Assembly: GCF_900107215.1 (NCBI RefSeq)
Contig: NZ_FNPD01000001.1
Location: 236,757 to 300,756, forward strand
Direction: 5' to 3'
Origin: Acetomicrobium thermoterrenum DSM 13490
GTDB taxonomy: Bacteria > Synergistota > Synergistia > Synergistales > Acetomicrobiaceae
Length of the DNA: 64,000 bases
The notes beneath the pieces were generated by a model. That model searched no databases. It was given only the letters and a program-made list of their open reading frames with translations, and was not told the origin of the DNA. Both the position numbers and the translations under genes were made by a program. Positions 18,094-28,033 of the stretch are shown here, piece by piece (the first letter of the stretch is position 1; each line of letters begins with the position of its first letter).

Positions 18094-19401
18094 GTGGATA
18101 CCGACCTGCCTAGTAGTATCTATTTGTTGGTCTTTTGTTTAGTGCTGTCGGGAATTTTTTCGGCTTCGGAGACGTCGATTACCGCGACAGGCAGAGGTAA
18201 GCTGCTTGCCATAAGGGAAAAGAGGCCTGCCGGAAGAGCCAGGGCAATATCTTGGTTAATCGAAGATATTCATCGCGCTCTAACGGTTACGCTGATAGGC
18301 AACAATTTGGTGAATATTGCTGCTAGCGCCGTTGCCACCTCGATCGCCGTATATTTTTTCGGCGATAAGGGCTTGCCCATTGCCATTCTTCTAATGACAT
18401 TCATTATTCTGATATTCGGCGAAATATTGCCGAAGACTCTCGCCATTACCCATGCGGAAAAGGCTGTCGTTTTTTTCCTGCCCTTTCTCAGGTTTGTTTG
18501 GTTGATACTTTCCCCTTTAGTCTGGCTAGTAACATTCATAACTAAAATTCTTGGGAAGATGGTTCATCTCGATCTGTCTTTGCAACGAGCGTTTATAACC
18601 AGAGAAGACATTGAAGAAATGCTCAAGATAGGCGAGGAATCGGGGGCTATTGAGGACGACGAAAGGAGAATGATAAAGGGCATCATATCCTTTGAGGATA
18701 CGAGGGCATATCAGGTCATGGTCCCCAGGATGGACATGGTTGCCATACCCGATACGACTACGGTAGGAGGTTCTATCGAGACCTTTCGCCAGTACGGACA
18801 TTCCCGAGTCCCAGTATACGAAGGAGATATCGATCATATAAAGGGCATACTGTATGTAAAGGATATCATCATGCCCTTATATAACGGAAACTACGACGAT
18901 GCCGTGATCAATTATATTCGAGAAGCTCTTTTTGTTCCCGAGAGCATCAAGATTAGCGATCTCTTCGACATCATGAGGAGCAAGAGAGTTCATATGGCCA
19001 TACTGGTCGACGAGTACGGCGGCACTGCCGGGCTGATAACCATGGAGGACTTGTTGGAAGAAATCGTAGGTGAGATACAGGACGAATATGATACAGAGGT
19101 TCCTCCCATTTATAAAGAATCCGAGGGCATATATATTGTGGATGGGTTGGTGAATTTGGAGGACCTGAGCGAATATCTGGACTACCCCTTCGAATGCGAA
19201 GACGCCGACAGCGTGGCCGGTTTTGTGTTAAGTCACTTCGGAAGGTTTCCTGTCCCAAGGGAGTCCTTTATTTACGGAGAATGGAACATCGAGGTTATGG
19301 AGGTCGACCAACATAGGGTTAAAAGACTCAGGTTCAGTAAAGTTCATATCCCCTCCAATGAGTCGGAGAGGGATGAATACCAAGAAGATAGAGATGCTTA
19401 A
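18094..19401 (+). CDS. CNNM/CorC-type transporter-associated protein with CBS pair
   Basis: 435 residues. The N-terminal DUF21/CNNM membrane domain has four hydrophobic segments (about 5-25, 65-90, 95-115 and 125-150) including FSASETSITATGRGKL and FGEILPKTLAI. A CBS pair (about 205-325; VPRMDMVAIP, HMAILVDEYGGTAGLITMEDLLEEIVGEI) is followed by a CorC_HlyC domain. Family members export magnesium or sodium. GTG 18094 overlaps the ybeY stop region closely and follows AAAAGGGGAGGG. Confidence 0.92.
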   Translation: MDTDLPSSIYLLVFCLVLSGIFSASETSITATGRGKLLAIREKRPAGRARAISWLIEDIHRALTVTLIGNNLVNIAASAVATSIAVYFFGDKGLPIAILLMTFIILIFGEILPKTLAITHAEKAVVFFLPFLRFVWLILSPLVWLVTFITKILGKMVHLDLSLQRAFITREDIEEMLKIGEESGAIEDDERRMIKGIISFEDTRAYQVMVPRMDMVAIPDTTTVGGSIETFRQYGHSRVPVYEGDIDHIKGILYVKDIIMPLYNGNYDDAVINYIREALFVPESIKISDLFDIMRSKRVHMAILVDEYGGTAGLITMEDLLEEIVGEIQDEYDTEVPPIYKESEGIYIVDGLVNLEDLSEYLDYPFECEDADSVAGFVLSHFGRFPVPRESFIYGEWNIEVMEVDQHRVKRLRFSKVHIPSNESERDEYQEDRDA

Positions 19402-19435
19402 ATTTTATCGAGTGGGCATCGTTTGATTGGCAATC

Positions 19436-20140
19436 ATGAGACAGGGTTTCTATAAGTTGACGGGAGTCGTCCTGAAAAGACATGAGACGAACGAGGGTGA
19501 CATTAGGTTATACAACCTTTTTAGAGATTATGGCCCCCAGTGGATCTTAGCTCCCGGAGCTGCTCGGGGTAGGAGACGTTTTGGTGGAGCTACAGAACCT
19601 TTGATTTGGGGTCATTTCGGTTGTTACAAAAGCCCTAAACAGCTCTATTTGCGGGACATAGAGGTCAAGGAAGATCATTGGAAGATCAGGTCAAATCCCG
19701 ATAAGCTGGAGAGGGCCATGGTTTGGACCAATCTTCTGACAAAGTACTTGCTGCCACTACAACCTTGCAATGAAGTAATGGCTATTTTTTACGATTCTCT
19801 CTGTCTCTTGGAAAGGGATATTGACGAGAGTATGATAGAATGGCGTTTCCTTTATAGATGGATGAAAAGATGGGGATTGGCACCGGAGCTCATCAGGTGC
19901 GCTTCTTGTGGAAAAGAAGTCACGACTGCCTATTGGGACGGAGATGTCGTTTTCTGTGAGGAATGTCGCTCTAATACTGACGAGTTGATCATTCCCAAAG
20001 AGGAGTTGCGTGAAATGGTTTTTGCCTTCACCCTTCCTCGCGAAAGTCTGGTCAGATGGATTCAACGGGTAGAGCTAAGGGCCAATTACGTGGTTTATAA
20101 TAGGAAGCTCAGGGATATATTGAGGTTGAGTTTGGCATAA
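19436..20140 (+). CDS. recO: DNA repair protein RecO
   Basis: Helps load RecA at gaps and anneals single strands. 234 residues: N-terminal OB fold (YKLTGVVLKRHETNEGDIRL, GAARGRRRFGG) and a C-terminal helical part with a four-cysteine zinc site (CASCGKEV and CEEC). A TTG at 19427 would add three residues; ATG 19436 is chosen, but no strong ribosome site separates them. recO-glyQ-glyS is a well-known order in anaerobic Firmicutes and relatives. Confidence 0.92.
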   Translation: MRQGFYKLTGVVLKRHETNEGDIRLYNLFRDYGPQWILAPGAARGRRRFGGATEPLIWGHFGCYKSPKQLYLRDIEVKEDHWKIRSNPDKLERAMVWTNLLTKYLLPLQPCNEVMAIFYDSLCLLERDIDESMIEWRFLYRWMKRWGLAPELIRCASCGKEVTTAYWDGDVVFCEECRSNTDELIIPKEELREMVFAFTLPRESLVRWIQRVELRANYVVYNRKLRDILRLSLA

Positions 20141-20189
20141 AGTTATCTTTAGAACTTTCAATTTTTAATAGGGATGGGAGGAATCTGAT

Positions 20190-21077
20190 GTGAACCTCCA
20201 AGAGGTCATCTTTAGATTGGAGCGATTTTGGGCTTCACAAGGTTGCATTATTCAGCAACCCTATGATATCGAAGTTGGGGCCGGCACGATGAACCCCGCA
20301 ACTACTTTGAGAGTTTTGGGTCCCGAGCCCTGGAGAGTTGCCTACGTGGAACCCTGCAGAAGGCCTACTGATGGTCGTTACGGCGAAAACCCAAACAGGT
20401 TGCAGCACTATTACCAGTATCAAGTAATAATTCAACCTGCCCCTGAAGACATACAGGAGATATATCTTAATAGCTTGGAGGCGCTTGGTATCGACCCCGC
20501 GGAACACGATATTAGATTTGTCGAGGATGATTGGGAATCCCCCACCATTGGAGCATGGGGATTAGGTTGGGAAGTTTGGCTCGATGGTATGGAGATCACG
20601 CAATTTACATATTTTCAACAAGTTGGCGGAATAGATATGGACATCGTTCCCGCTGAGATCACTTACGGAATTGAGCGTATAGCCATGTTCGTTCAAAAAG
20701 TCGACAGCTTGTTCGATTTGCGCTGGGTTGACGAAATTACCTATGGAGACATACATCATAGAGGGGAAGTCGAGCATTCAATATACAACTTCGACGAAGC
20801 CGATGTAGATATGCTTTTTAAGTTATTCAATATGTATGAAGCCGAAGCGAAACGTCTAATAGAAAAAGGATTGGTACTTCCGGCTTACGACTACGTTTTA
20901 AAATGTTCTCATACATTTAATCTGTTGGATGCAAGAAATGCAATAAGCATCACTCAGAGAACCGGCTTTATCAGCAGAGTAAGGGCTATCGCTTCTTTGT
21001 GTTGCCAGGGGTATTTCGAACAACGCAAAGCTGCAGGTTATCCGCTTATGAAGAAGTTTGCGCGCGTTAATTCTTAA
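20190..21077 (+). CDS. glyQ: Glycine-tRNA ligase alpha subunit
   Basis: Catalytic subunit of the tetrameric alpha2beta2 bacterial GlyRS. 295 residues, typical length, with the start-conserved [25 protein letters not shown] split as [11 protein letters not shown] and [12 protein letters not shown], and [20 protein letters not shown] 20190 lies 7 bases after GGGAGGA; an ATG at 20188 is out of frame. Followed by glyS after 20 bases. Confidence 0.98.
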   Translation: MNLQEVIFRLERFWASQGCIIQQPYDIEVGAGTMNPATTLRVLGPEPWRVAYVEPCRRPTDGRYGENPNRLQHYYQYQVIIQPAPEDIQEIYLNSLEALGIDPAEHDIRFVEDDWESPTIGAWGLGWEVWLDGMEITQFTYFQQVGGIDMDIVPAEITYGIERIAMFVQKVDSLFDLRWVDEITYGDIHHRGEVEHSIYNFDEADVDMLFKLFNMYEAEAKRLIEKGLVLPAYDYVLKCSHTFNLLDARNAISITQRTGFISRVRAIASLCCQGYFEQRKAAGYPLMKKFARVNS

Positions 21078-21097
21078 TTAGTCGGGAGGATCGGGAG

Positions 21098-23173
21098 ATG
21101 AATGCGAGAAATTTACTCTTTGAGATTGGCACAGAAGAAATTCCGGCCCGATTTATGCCCTGGGCACTAGAGGAGATCAAAAAGATAGCTGACGATGAGT
21201 TTCAAAAGGAACGTTTGAGCTATGATGTTATGGAAAGCTTCGGAACTCCGCGGAGGATTACTTTACTCTTAAGAGGACTTGCGGAGAAGCAGGAAGACCT
21301 GATCGAAGAAATCAAAGGTCCTCTGTGGAGTCAAGCCTTTGATGATTACAACAACCCCACAAGGGCAGCTATAGGTTTTGCCAAAAGCAGAGGGGTACCC
21401 GTTGAATCCCTAAAGAGGCAAGAGATTAACGGCCAGTTTTACGCTTTTGCAGTTATAAGACAGGAAGGCAGGGAAACCCTTTCGATCTTACCTTCGCTGC
21501 TTGAAAGATTGGTCAGGAGGTTGGTATTTCCCAAAAACATGTATTGGATGGATCCGGGGTTCAAATTTGTAAGACCTATACGCTGGCTTTTGTGTCTTTA
21601 CGGAGAAGAGACAGTTCCTGTTAAGTTGGGTAATTTAGTTGGCAAAAATTTAAGCCGTGGTCACAGGTTTTTAGGCTCGAGCAACGTCGAGATAAACTCC
21701 GCCGACGAGTATCTTGAGAAGCTTTACGATAATTACGTAATCGTAGATCATGCTAAGAGGAAGGAGAAGATCCTCTCCGGAATAAGAGCCATAGAAAGGG
21801 AAAACCATGTCAAAGCTATGCTCCCTCCCGATTTGGTAGATGAGAACGTATTCCTCGTTGAGTATCCCTTCCCCTTTATGGGAACATTTGAAGAAAGATT
21901 TTTGTCGCTTCCCGAGGAAGTCCTTATTACTGTTATGATTCATCACCAAAAATATTTTCCTCTAAAAGACGACTCGGGGAAATTACAACCCGCCTTCGTC
22001 GGAGTGAGCAATAATATGGCTACCGACATGGACGTTGTAAAGGAAGGAAACGAAAGGGTTCTCCGGGCAAGGCTTTCCGATGCTGTCTTTTTCTATAACG
22101 AGGACCTGAAAAAACCGTTGGCGGCAAGGGTTAACGAACTGCAAAACATAGTTTACCATGAATCTCTTGGTACATTGTTGGATAAGGTCGTTAGGGTTAA
22201 GGATATAGCGCTTCATTTATGCAAGGAGTTAGGCTATGGTAAGGAAGTGGCCGATTTGGTGGAGAGAGCTGCTTTCCTTTCTAAGGCGGATTTGGTGACA
22301 AATATGGTCTACGAATTCCCCGAACTTAGGGGTGTGATCGGCAGGGAGTATGCCAAAGCAAACGGTGAACACGAAAGAGTGGCCCGTGCCCTGCACGAGC
22401 AATACCTCCCTGCCTTCGTGGGAGATGCCTTGCCAAAGGATGTAATTGGTGCGATCGTCGGCATAGCCGACAGGATCGACAACATTGTATCTTGCGGCAA
22501 AATGGACTTGCTTCCAACAGGATCTCAAGATCCATATGCCTTGAGAAGGACCGCTAGGTGTTTAAACGAATTGATAATTGGCCTAGAAATGGACGTAGAC
22601 TTAGGAAGCCTTGTCGAGAAAGCTGCCGTTATACTGAAATGCGAGGAGAATATTAGGCAAAAGGTTATGGATTTTTTAAAGCAAAGGCTATATGTGCAGC
22701 TTAGAGAAAAAGGTTTTTCCCACGACGTGGCAACGCTTTCCCTTGCTGTAATAGGACAGAGACCCTTGCAGGCCTTGAAGCTTGCCGAAAAGCTGGAATC
22801 GGTAAGAAATGAGGAGTGGTTCCAACGTCTTGCTACCGCTGCCGTTAGGGTAAGAAATATTTTGGCAAAGGCCTCCGGTCTTGACACCGGCAAGGGCAAT
22901 ATTGATGAAAGTTATTTTCAAAGCGAGGTCGAGAAGGAGTTATATCATAAAATCAGCGCGATAACTCCGGTTTTGCGGGATGCTTTGAAAAGCTTTGATT
23001 GGGATAGGATCATTAGCTCGCTCTTGGAGTTAGAGCCTATTATATCGAGGTTTTTCGAGGAAGTGCTGGTGATGGCCGATGACCCCCTTATCAGAATGAA
23101 CAGACTTTCTTTGCTTGCGGAATGCGACGCTTTATTCCGCTTGATCGGCGATCTCGGGACTATAAGAGAATAA
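21098..23173 (+). CDS. glyS: Glycine-tRNA ligase beta subunit
   Basis: 691 residues, the usual length. N-terminal LLFEIGTEEIPARFM is diagnostic; the central HD-like region (ELRGVIGREYAKANGE) and the C-terminal DALR-type anticodon-binding domain follow. Recognises tRNA-Gly; a tRNA-Gly(CCC) gene is in this window at 59.3 kb. ATG 21098 follows GGGAGGATCGGGAG. Confidence 0.98.
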   Translation: MNARNLLFEIGTEEIPARFMPWALEEIKKIADDEFQKERLSYDVMESFGTPRRITLLLRGLAEKQEDLIEEIKGPLWSQAFDDYNNPTRAAIGFAKSRGVPVESLKRQEINGQFYAFAVIRQEGRETLSILPSLLERLVRRLVFPKNMYWMDPGFKFVRPIRWLLCLYGEETVPVKLGNLVGKNLSRGHRFLGSSNVEINSADEYLEKLYDNYVIVDHAKRKEKILSGIRAIERENHVKAMLPPDLVDENVFLVEYPFPFMGTFEERFLSLPEEVLITVMIHHQKYFPLKDDSGKLQPAFVGVSNNMATDMDVVKEGNERVLRARLSDAVFFYNEDLKKPLAARVNELQNIVYHESLGTLLDKVVRVKDIALHLCKELGYGKEVADLVERAAFLSKADLVTNMVYEFPELRGVIGREYAKANGEHERVARALHEQYLPAFVGDALPKDVIGAIVGIADRIDNIVSCGKMDLLPTGSQDPYALRRTARCLNELIIGLEMDVDLGSLVEKAAVILKCEENIRQKVMDFLKQRLYVQLREKGFSHDVATLSLAVIGQRPLQALKLAEKLESVRNEEWFQRLATAAVRVRNILAKASGLDTGKGNIDESYFQSEVEKELYHKISAITPVLRDALKSFDWDRIISSLLELEPIISRFFEEVLVMADDPLIRMNRLSLLAECDALFRLIGDLGTIRE

Positions 23174-23189
23174 ATCGGGTGAGACTAAT

Positions 23190-23990
23190 ATGAGTGTAAA
23201 AATTTTCATAGTGTCTGATTTTACCGGCGAGACAGCTGAGCATGTGGCTAAGGCGGCAACGAGTCAGTTCAACGGAAAAGATAGCGAGATGGTGCGTTTC
23301 AGATATGTGAACAATCAGGATCGCCTTATGGAAATAATAAGAAGGGCTCAAGGGGAGAATGCCCTGATCATAGCCACATTAGTCGATCATCAGTTGCGAA
23401 ATCTGCTGGCAAAGGAGGCGAAAATCCACCATATAGATTTTATAGACGTCCTTGGCCCCATTCTTGGGACATTGGAAAAGAAAATAGGGACGCCGCCAAG
23501 GGAAACTCCCGGTCTAATGAGGAGGATGGACGAAGAATATTTCAGAAGAGTGAAGGCCATCGAGTTTGCCATTAAATGCGACGATGGCAAAAGCCCCGAG
23601 CTCCTTAAGGATGCAGATATAGTCCTTGTCGGGGTTTCAAGAAGCGGGAAAACGCCCTTGGCAATGTATTTGGCCCATAAGGGCTTAATGGTCGCCAACA
23701 TGCCCTTGGTTCCCGAAAGCCCTCCCCCCGGCGAGCTCTACGAGGTTGAAGGGGAGAAAATAATAGGGTTGACCATCGATCCTGCAAAGTTAAGGAGAAT
23801 TAGAGTAGAGAGGTTGAGAGTTCTTGGGTTGGATCCCGGCGTGTCTATGTACGCCAGACAGGAACGAATAGAAGAAGAGCTCGGTTACGCAAAGAAAATA
23901 ATGGAAGAGTTAAAGGCGAAGACCTTCGATGTAACCAACAAGGCTGTCGAGGAAACGGCTCAAGAAATTATGGATTATCTAAATCTATGA
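23190..23990 (+). CDS. ppsR: Pyruvate, phosphate dikinase regulatory protein (kinase/pyrophosphorylase)
   Basis: 266 residues of the DUF299 family, which reversibly phosphorylates PPDK or PEP synthase using ADP and phosphate. N-terminal VSDFTGETAEHVAKA and the P-loop GVSRSGKTPLAMYLA (about 149) are diagnostic. No PPDK gene is in the window. Members of this family are often found next to glyS, as here. The target (PPDK or PpsA) cannot be decided. Confidence 0.93.
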   Translation: MSVKIFIVSDFTGETAEHVAKAATSQFNGKDSEMVRFRYVNNQDRLMEIIRRAQGENALIIATLVDHQLRNLLAKEAKIHHIDFIDVLGPILGTLEKKIGTPPRETPGLMRRMDEEYFRRVKAIEFAIKCDDGKSPELLKDADIVLVGVSRSGKTPLAMYLAHKGLMVANMPLVPESPPPGELYEVEGEKIIGLTIDPAKLRRIRVERLRVLGLDPGVSMYARQERIEEELGYAKKIMEELKAKTFDVTNKAVEETAQEIMDYLNL

Positions 23991-24002
23991 GGTGTTAGAG
24001 AT

Positions 24003-25067
24003 TTGACTCCAAGAGAAGTTTGGGAAGCGACGGAAAGGCAGATATTAGCCCCCTACGCTTCCAAAAGTTCCGAATCCAGAGGGAGAAGCGTTCCGGAATC
24101 GCCCTGTCCAATAAGGACGTGCTATCAAAGGGACAGAGATCGAATCATCCATTGTAAGGCCTTCAGGAGGTTGAAATATAAAACACAAGTCCTGCTGCTT
24201 CCTGAAGGTGATCATTACAGGACTCGATTGACCCATACCCTGGAGGTTGCTCAGATCGCTAGGACGATTTCCAGGGCTTTGCGATTAAACGAGGACTTAA
24301 CGGAAGCAGTAGCTCTGGGTCATGACCTCGGGCATACGCCATTTGGTCATATGGGAGAAGAGGCGTTGGACGTGTTGGCGCGGGAAAATGGGTTAAAGGG
24401 ATTTCACCATGCCAGGCAAAGCCTGAGGATTGTTGAAATTTTGGAGAGAGAGGGCAGGGGGCTAAATCTCACTTGGGAAGTCAGGGAAGGGATATTGCAG
24501 CATAGCAAGGGGCAAATAGATGTACATAAGGGTTTGGAGCTGTCAACCCCGTCGACTCTGGAAGCCTGGGTTGTCAGAGTGAGCGATTCTATCGCTTATT
24601 TGAATCACGATCTGGATGATGCTCTAAGGGCTCGCTTGATTGCCCTGGAAGAAGTTCCAAGGGACGTGATCCGTATATTAGGCGTTGGCCATAGCCAACG
24701 GATTGGAACCTTGGTCACCGACGTTATTCAAAATAGCGGCGAAAGGGGCGTTTATTTTAGCGACACTGCCCTGGAAGCAATGGAATTGCTCAGGACGTTT
24801 CTCTTCAATCGGGTATATTCCGGGCCTCAAGCCGAGAAGGAAAGGCCCAAGGTAAGGTACGTTTTAAGCACTATATTTGACTATATTATGTCGAATATTC
24901 AAATTTTGGATTCCATGGAGTTTACCGACGTGGAGGCAAACAAAACAACACGTGTCATGGATTTCATTTCAGGCATGACCGACAGATATGCCCTGGCTTT
25001 CTTTGAAGCTATAGCGGTGCCCACGCCTTGGCCTCTCGATATTAATCTACCAACCCATACTCCTTGA
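24003..25067 (+). CDS. dgt: dGTP triphosphohydrolase-like HD protein
   Basis: 354 residues. The N-terminal DRDRIIHCKAFRRLKYKTQV motif and the HD site (RLTHTLEVAQIA; LGHDLGHTPFGHMGEEAL) mark deoxyguanosinetriphosphate triphosphohydrolase family members, which split dNTPs to nucleoside and triphosphate. The likely start is TTG 24003, with GAGGTG upstream. In Firmicutes this gene often precedes dnaG-rpoD; here that pair is absent and the end instead overlaps the convergent PBP gene by 26 bases. Confidence 0.9.
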   Translation: MTPREVWEATERQILAPYASKSSESRGRSVPESPCPIRTCYQRDRDRIIHCKAFRRLKYKTQVLLLPEGDHYRTRLTHTLEVAQIARTISRALRLNEDLTEAVALGHDLGHTPFGHMGEEALDVLARENGLKGFHHARQSLRIVEILEREGRGLNLTWEVREGILQHSKGQIDVHKGLELSTPSTLEAWVVRVSDSIAYLNHDLDDALRARLIALEEVPRDVIRILGVGHSQRIGTLVTDVIQNSGERGVYFSDTALEAMELLRTFLFNRVYSGPQAEKERPKVRYVLSTIFDYIMSNIQILDSMEFTDVEANKTTRVMDFISGMTDRYALAFFEAIAVPTPWPLDINLPTHTP

Positions 25068-27312
25068 GCAATTCCTGATATCGTTTTTCGATATCTTCCG
25101 GAGTAGGTTCGTGGGGTACCTTCTTGGTTACCTCAGAGGGAGGTTCGCCCTTTGGTTCCACTATTTGAGGCTTGGGAATCTCCGAAGGGAACGGGAAGGA
25201 CTCCCTTTTCGAAGCTGGCTCATCAGTTCTCGGGAAAGATGCGTAGACAGGCGATTTCATCCCATATTCCGCAAGCAACAGGTCATCTCCGGATATAAGA
25301 TAAAGCTTTGGTTCGTTAGGATCGTAGGCTTCTAGAAACATACTGCTATAATCTCCGTGATAAGGACAGTTTCTTGTAGGTATTTGATCGACGGGAAGCA
25401 AAATCGTTGCTCCCTTTGGGCAGCCCGGACTTACAGGATATCCAGTGTCACGACATATTTCCACCTGTAAAACCTTTTCGCCTATTATCCCCGCAAGGGA
25501 GAAATGTCTTTGCAGATCGGCAATCTTTACGGCTTGGGACATAAAATCCTTCCATACGGGGGCAGCTACGCGACCTCCGGTATTACCGTAACCAAGAGTT
25601 TTATGGTCGTCATGTCCGGCATATACGACGCATACCAGACCGGGGACGCCTCCTGCAAACCATGCGTCATGCCACTCATTAGTAGTTCCCGTCTTTCCAA
25701 AAACTTCGTAGTCGGGAATTTTGGCTGATCTTCCGGTTCCGTTGTTTACCACGTCTATCAAAAGGGATCGAAGGGAAACAGCTATTGAGGGGTCTATGGC
25801 ACTTACTAGGTTTGGGCCATTTGACTCCAGGGTTTTTCCCCTGAAATCGACCACTCTTTTGATCGAGAAGGGTTCTATTCGATATCCGCCATTAGCGAAA
25901 ACACTGTATGCCGTTGCTAGTTCCATTGGCGTCACGCTGGCTGACCCAAGAGCTATCGACAGGTCATAAGGCAGATAGGGGCTTCCTATGCCCATCTTTC
26001 TTGCCGTTTCGATAATTTCGTTTATACCTATCAATTGGGCAACGCGAACGGCTACCGTGTTGTAAGAATAGGTCAGCGCGTCAAGCAAGGTACACTCTCC
26101 GCTATATTTGTCTCCATAATTAGTTGGTTGCCAACCATTTGGAAAGGATAAGGGGGCGTCAAGAGCTCGATCTACAGGTCGGATGCCCTTGCTGAGGGCA
26201 GCTGTATATACGATGGGTTTAAACGCCGACCCCGGCTCTCTGTAAGCTTGGACGGCCCTGTTGAATTTACTTTTGTCGAAGTCCTTGCCTCCAACCATAG
26301 CGAGAATCTCGCCGGTATTTGGATCAATTGCCACAAGGGCCCCTTCGCTTTTGAGTTTAGATACGGCGCTTTGAGCAGCCTTTTGAAGCTCTAGGTCGAG
26401 TGTTGTGTAAATTTTCAAACCGCCTTGATATACAATTTCCGGTCCATATTTTGGGAGCAGATGATTGAATAGTACATAAGAAACGAAATATGGAGCTGGA
26501 TTTTCGTTTAACGTAGGTTGCCTTTTTTTGGTGAAAGACAGTTCCGTTTCAAGAGCCCTCTCGACATCCTCCGAGGCAATTAATCCCAATTCTTCCATTC
26601 TCCTAAGTACGTAAGACTGTCTTACTTTTGCTCTATCGGGGTGCCTTAAAGGGGTGTAGTATTCCGGTCCAGGAAGCAAACCGGCTAACATGGCTGCCTC
26701 GGGTAACGTCAAAGTCAAAGGGTCCTTTCCGAAGTAGTTATAGGAAGCGGCGTATATGCCGTAGGTTCCGTGTCCCCAATATACAGTATTGAGGTACATC
26801 TCAAGGATCTGGTCCTTAGAGTAAAGCCTTTCCATTCTGTAGGCCAATATGACTTCCTTCATTTTTCGCTCCAATGTCTTCTCTCTGGAAAGAAATAAAT
26901 TCCTTGCAAGTTGTTGGGTGATGGTACTACCTCCCTGAAATGTCCCTCTTTTTGTCAAATTTACCCACGCAGCCCTAATAATTCCTTTTATATCTATTCC
27001 TCTGTGATCGTAGAAATTATCGTCTTCTGCAGCTAGAACGGCCTTTATCAACCAGGGAGATATCTTCTCCAACGACACCCAGGTCCTGTTTTCCTTAAAT
27101 AACCTGGCAATCTCCTTTCCGTTTCTGTCATATATCACTGTGGACAGGCTCGGATCGAAGGCGATAAGCTCTTCTGATGAAGGTAAATCGAAGGACAGCT
27201 TCAAAGCCCACCCGGCGCCGACAATAAAGAGGATGGAAAACAGAAATAGCAGACCGTATATTACGATGAGGGCAAATCGACCCTTTCTCGCATCCTTGCC
27301 GGTTTTTTTCAT
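25042..27312 (-). CDS. Class A penicillin-binding protein (PBP1A type)
   Basis: Bifunctional peptidoglycan synthase of 756 residues. One N-terminal membrane helix (about 13-38); glycosyltransferase 51 domain with EDDNFYDHRGID (catalytic Glu near 96), GGSTITQQLARN and ERKMKEVILAYRMER; transpeptidase domain with PGSAFKP (SxxK serine near 365), YSYNT and KTGTTNEWHDAW; then a proline- and glutamate-rich tail after about 690. ATG 27312 has CAGGAGGT 8 bases ahead. Transcribed alone, convergent to dgt and divergent from the polyamine operon. Confidence 0.96.
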   Translation of the reverse strand: MKKTGKDARKGRFALIVIYGLLFLFSILFIVGAGWALKLSFDLPSSEELIAFDPSLSTVIYDRNGKEIARLFKENRTWVSLEKISPWLIKAVLAAEDDNFYDHRGIDIKGIIRAAWVNLTKRGTFQGGSTITQQLARNLFLSREKTLERKMKEVILAYRMERLYSKDQILEMYLNTVYWGHGTYGIYAASYNYFGKDPLTLTLPEAAMLAGLLPGPEYYTPLRHPDRAKVRQSYVLRRMEELGLIASEDVERALETELSFTKKRQPTLNENPAPYFVSYVLFNHLLPKYGPEIVYQGGLKIYTTLDLELQKAAQSAVSKLKSEGALVAIDPNTGEILAMVGGKDFDKSKFNRAVQAYREPGSAFKPIVYTAALSKGIRPVDRALDAPLSFPNGWQPTNYGDKYSGECTLLDALTYSYNTVAVRVAQLIGINEIIETARKMGIGSPYLPYDLSIALGSASVTPMELATAYSVFANGGYRIEPFSIKRVVDFRGKTLESNGPNLVSAIDPSIAVSLRSLLIDVVNNGTGRSAKIPDYEVFGKTGTTNEWHDAWFAGGVPGLVCVVYAGHDDHKTLGYGNTGGRVAAPVWKDFMSQAVKIADLQRHFSLAGIIGEKVLQVEICRDTGYPVSPGCPKGATILLPVDQIPTRNCPYHGDYSSMFLEAYDPNEPKLYLISGDDLLLAEYGMKSPVYASFPRTDEPASKRESFPFPSEIPKPQIVEPKGEPPSEVTKKVPHEPTPEDIEKRYQELLKEYGLVD

Positions 27313-27354
27313 TTAATCAAACCTCCTGAGCACCTCTTCCTCATAACAGAAGTG

Positions 27355-27384
27355 ATTATAACATGTTTGATATTATGGGGTTAA
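27355..27384 (-). promoter_or_regulatory. Promoter of the penicillin-binding protein gene
   Basis: On the minus strand: TTAACC (27384-27379), an 18-base spacer and perfect TATAAT (27360-27355). Confidence 0.5.
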
Positions 27385-27457
27385 CGGGAAGGTCCGCGAG
27401 GCATATTTGACGGGAATAAAGCTGAATGAATTTTTGTAAAAAAATGCTTTTTTTCGA

Positions 27458-27485
27458 TTGACACACCCCCCTTGGAGGTTATAAT
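27458..27485 (+). promoter_or_regulatory. Strong promoter of the polyamine operon
   Basis: Perfect TTGACA (27458-27463) and perfect TATAAT (27480-27485) with a 16-base spacer, about 60 bases before pdaD. The spacer is unusually C-rich (a run of six C). Confidence 0.8.
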
Positions 27486-27544
27486 GTAATCCGCTCTTAA
27501 TTAAAGGAAGGAAACTAAAAATTCAAGCAAGGAGGGTATGCCCA

Positions 27545-28030
27545 ATGCTACCAATTCCAACGAAATTTACCCTGGTGGTTGGCCATGGAGAAGGCGATAA
27601 GAAGTTGACCGCCTTCGACGCCGCTCTTCTGGATGCTGGCATAGGAAATATGAACCTACTGCGGGTTAGCAGTGTACTGCCTCCGAAATGTGCCTTTGAA
27701 AATGTTTTCAAACTACCTGCCGGTTCGTTGCTTCCTATAGCGTATGGATCTTTGACGAGCGATGTTCCCGGTGAAATCATCTCGGCGGCGATTGGCGTTG
27801 GGATTCCGGAAGATCCCTCTTCTTTTGGAATGATCATGGAATTTTCCGGCTTTTGCACCAAGGATGAAGCGGCGCTTAAGGTGGAGGAAATGGTCCGTGA
27901 AGCATTTGCAATGCGTAGTTTGGCCTTGAAAGAGGTAAAGGTCAAGTCAATAGAGCATAAAGTAGAACGATGCGGTTCTGTAATCGCGGCATGCCCTCTC
28001 TTTTATGAAACTACAGGTGGAGGATATTAA
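27545..28030 (+). CDS. pdaD: Pyruvoyl-dependent arginine decarboxylase
   Basis: Converts arginine to agmatine. 161 residues, the size of archaeal/chlamydial PvlArgDC. The self-cleavage site is the serine pair in LLRVSSVLPP (Ser42-Ser43), where the second serine becomes the pyruvoyl group of the alpha chain; GSLLPIAYG and the final ETTGGGY are also family features. ATG 27545 follows AAGGAGGGTATG. First gene of pdaD-speE-speB-speD, 3 bases before speE. This form replaces the PLP-dependent SpeA of most bacteria. Confidence 0.95.
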   Translation: MLPIPTKFTLVVGHGEGDKKLTAFDAALLDAGIGNMNLLRVSSVLPPKCAFENVFKLPAGSLLPIAYGSLTSDVPGEIISAAIGVGIPEDPSSFGMIMEFSGFCTKDEAALKVEEMVREAFAMRSLALKEVKVKSIEHKVERCGSVIAACPLFYETTGGGY

Positions 28031-28033
28031 ACG

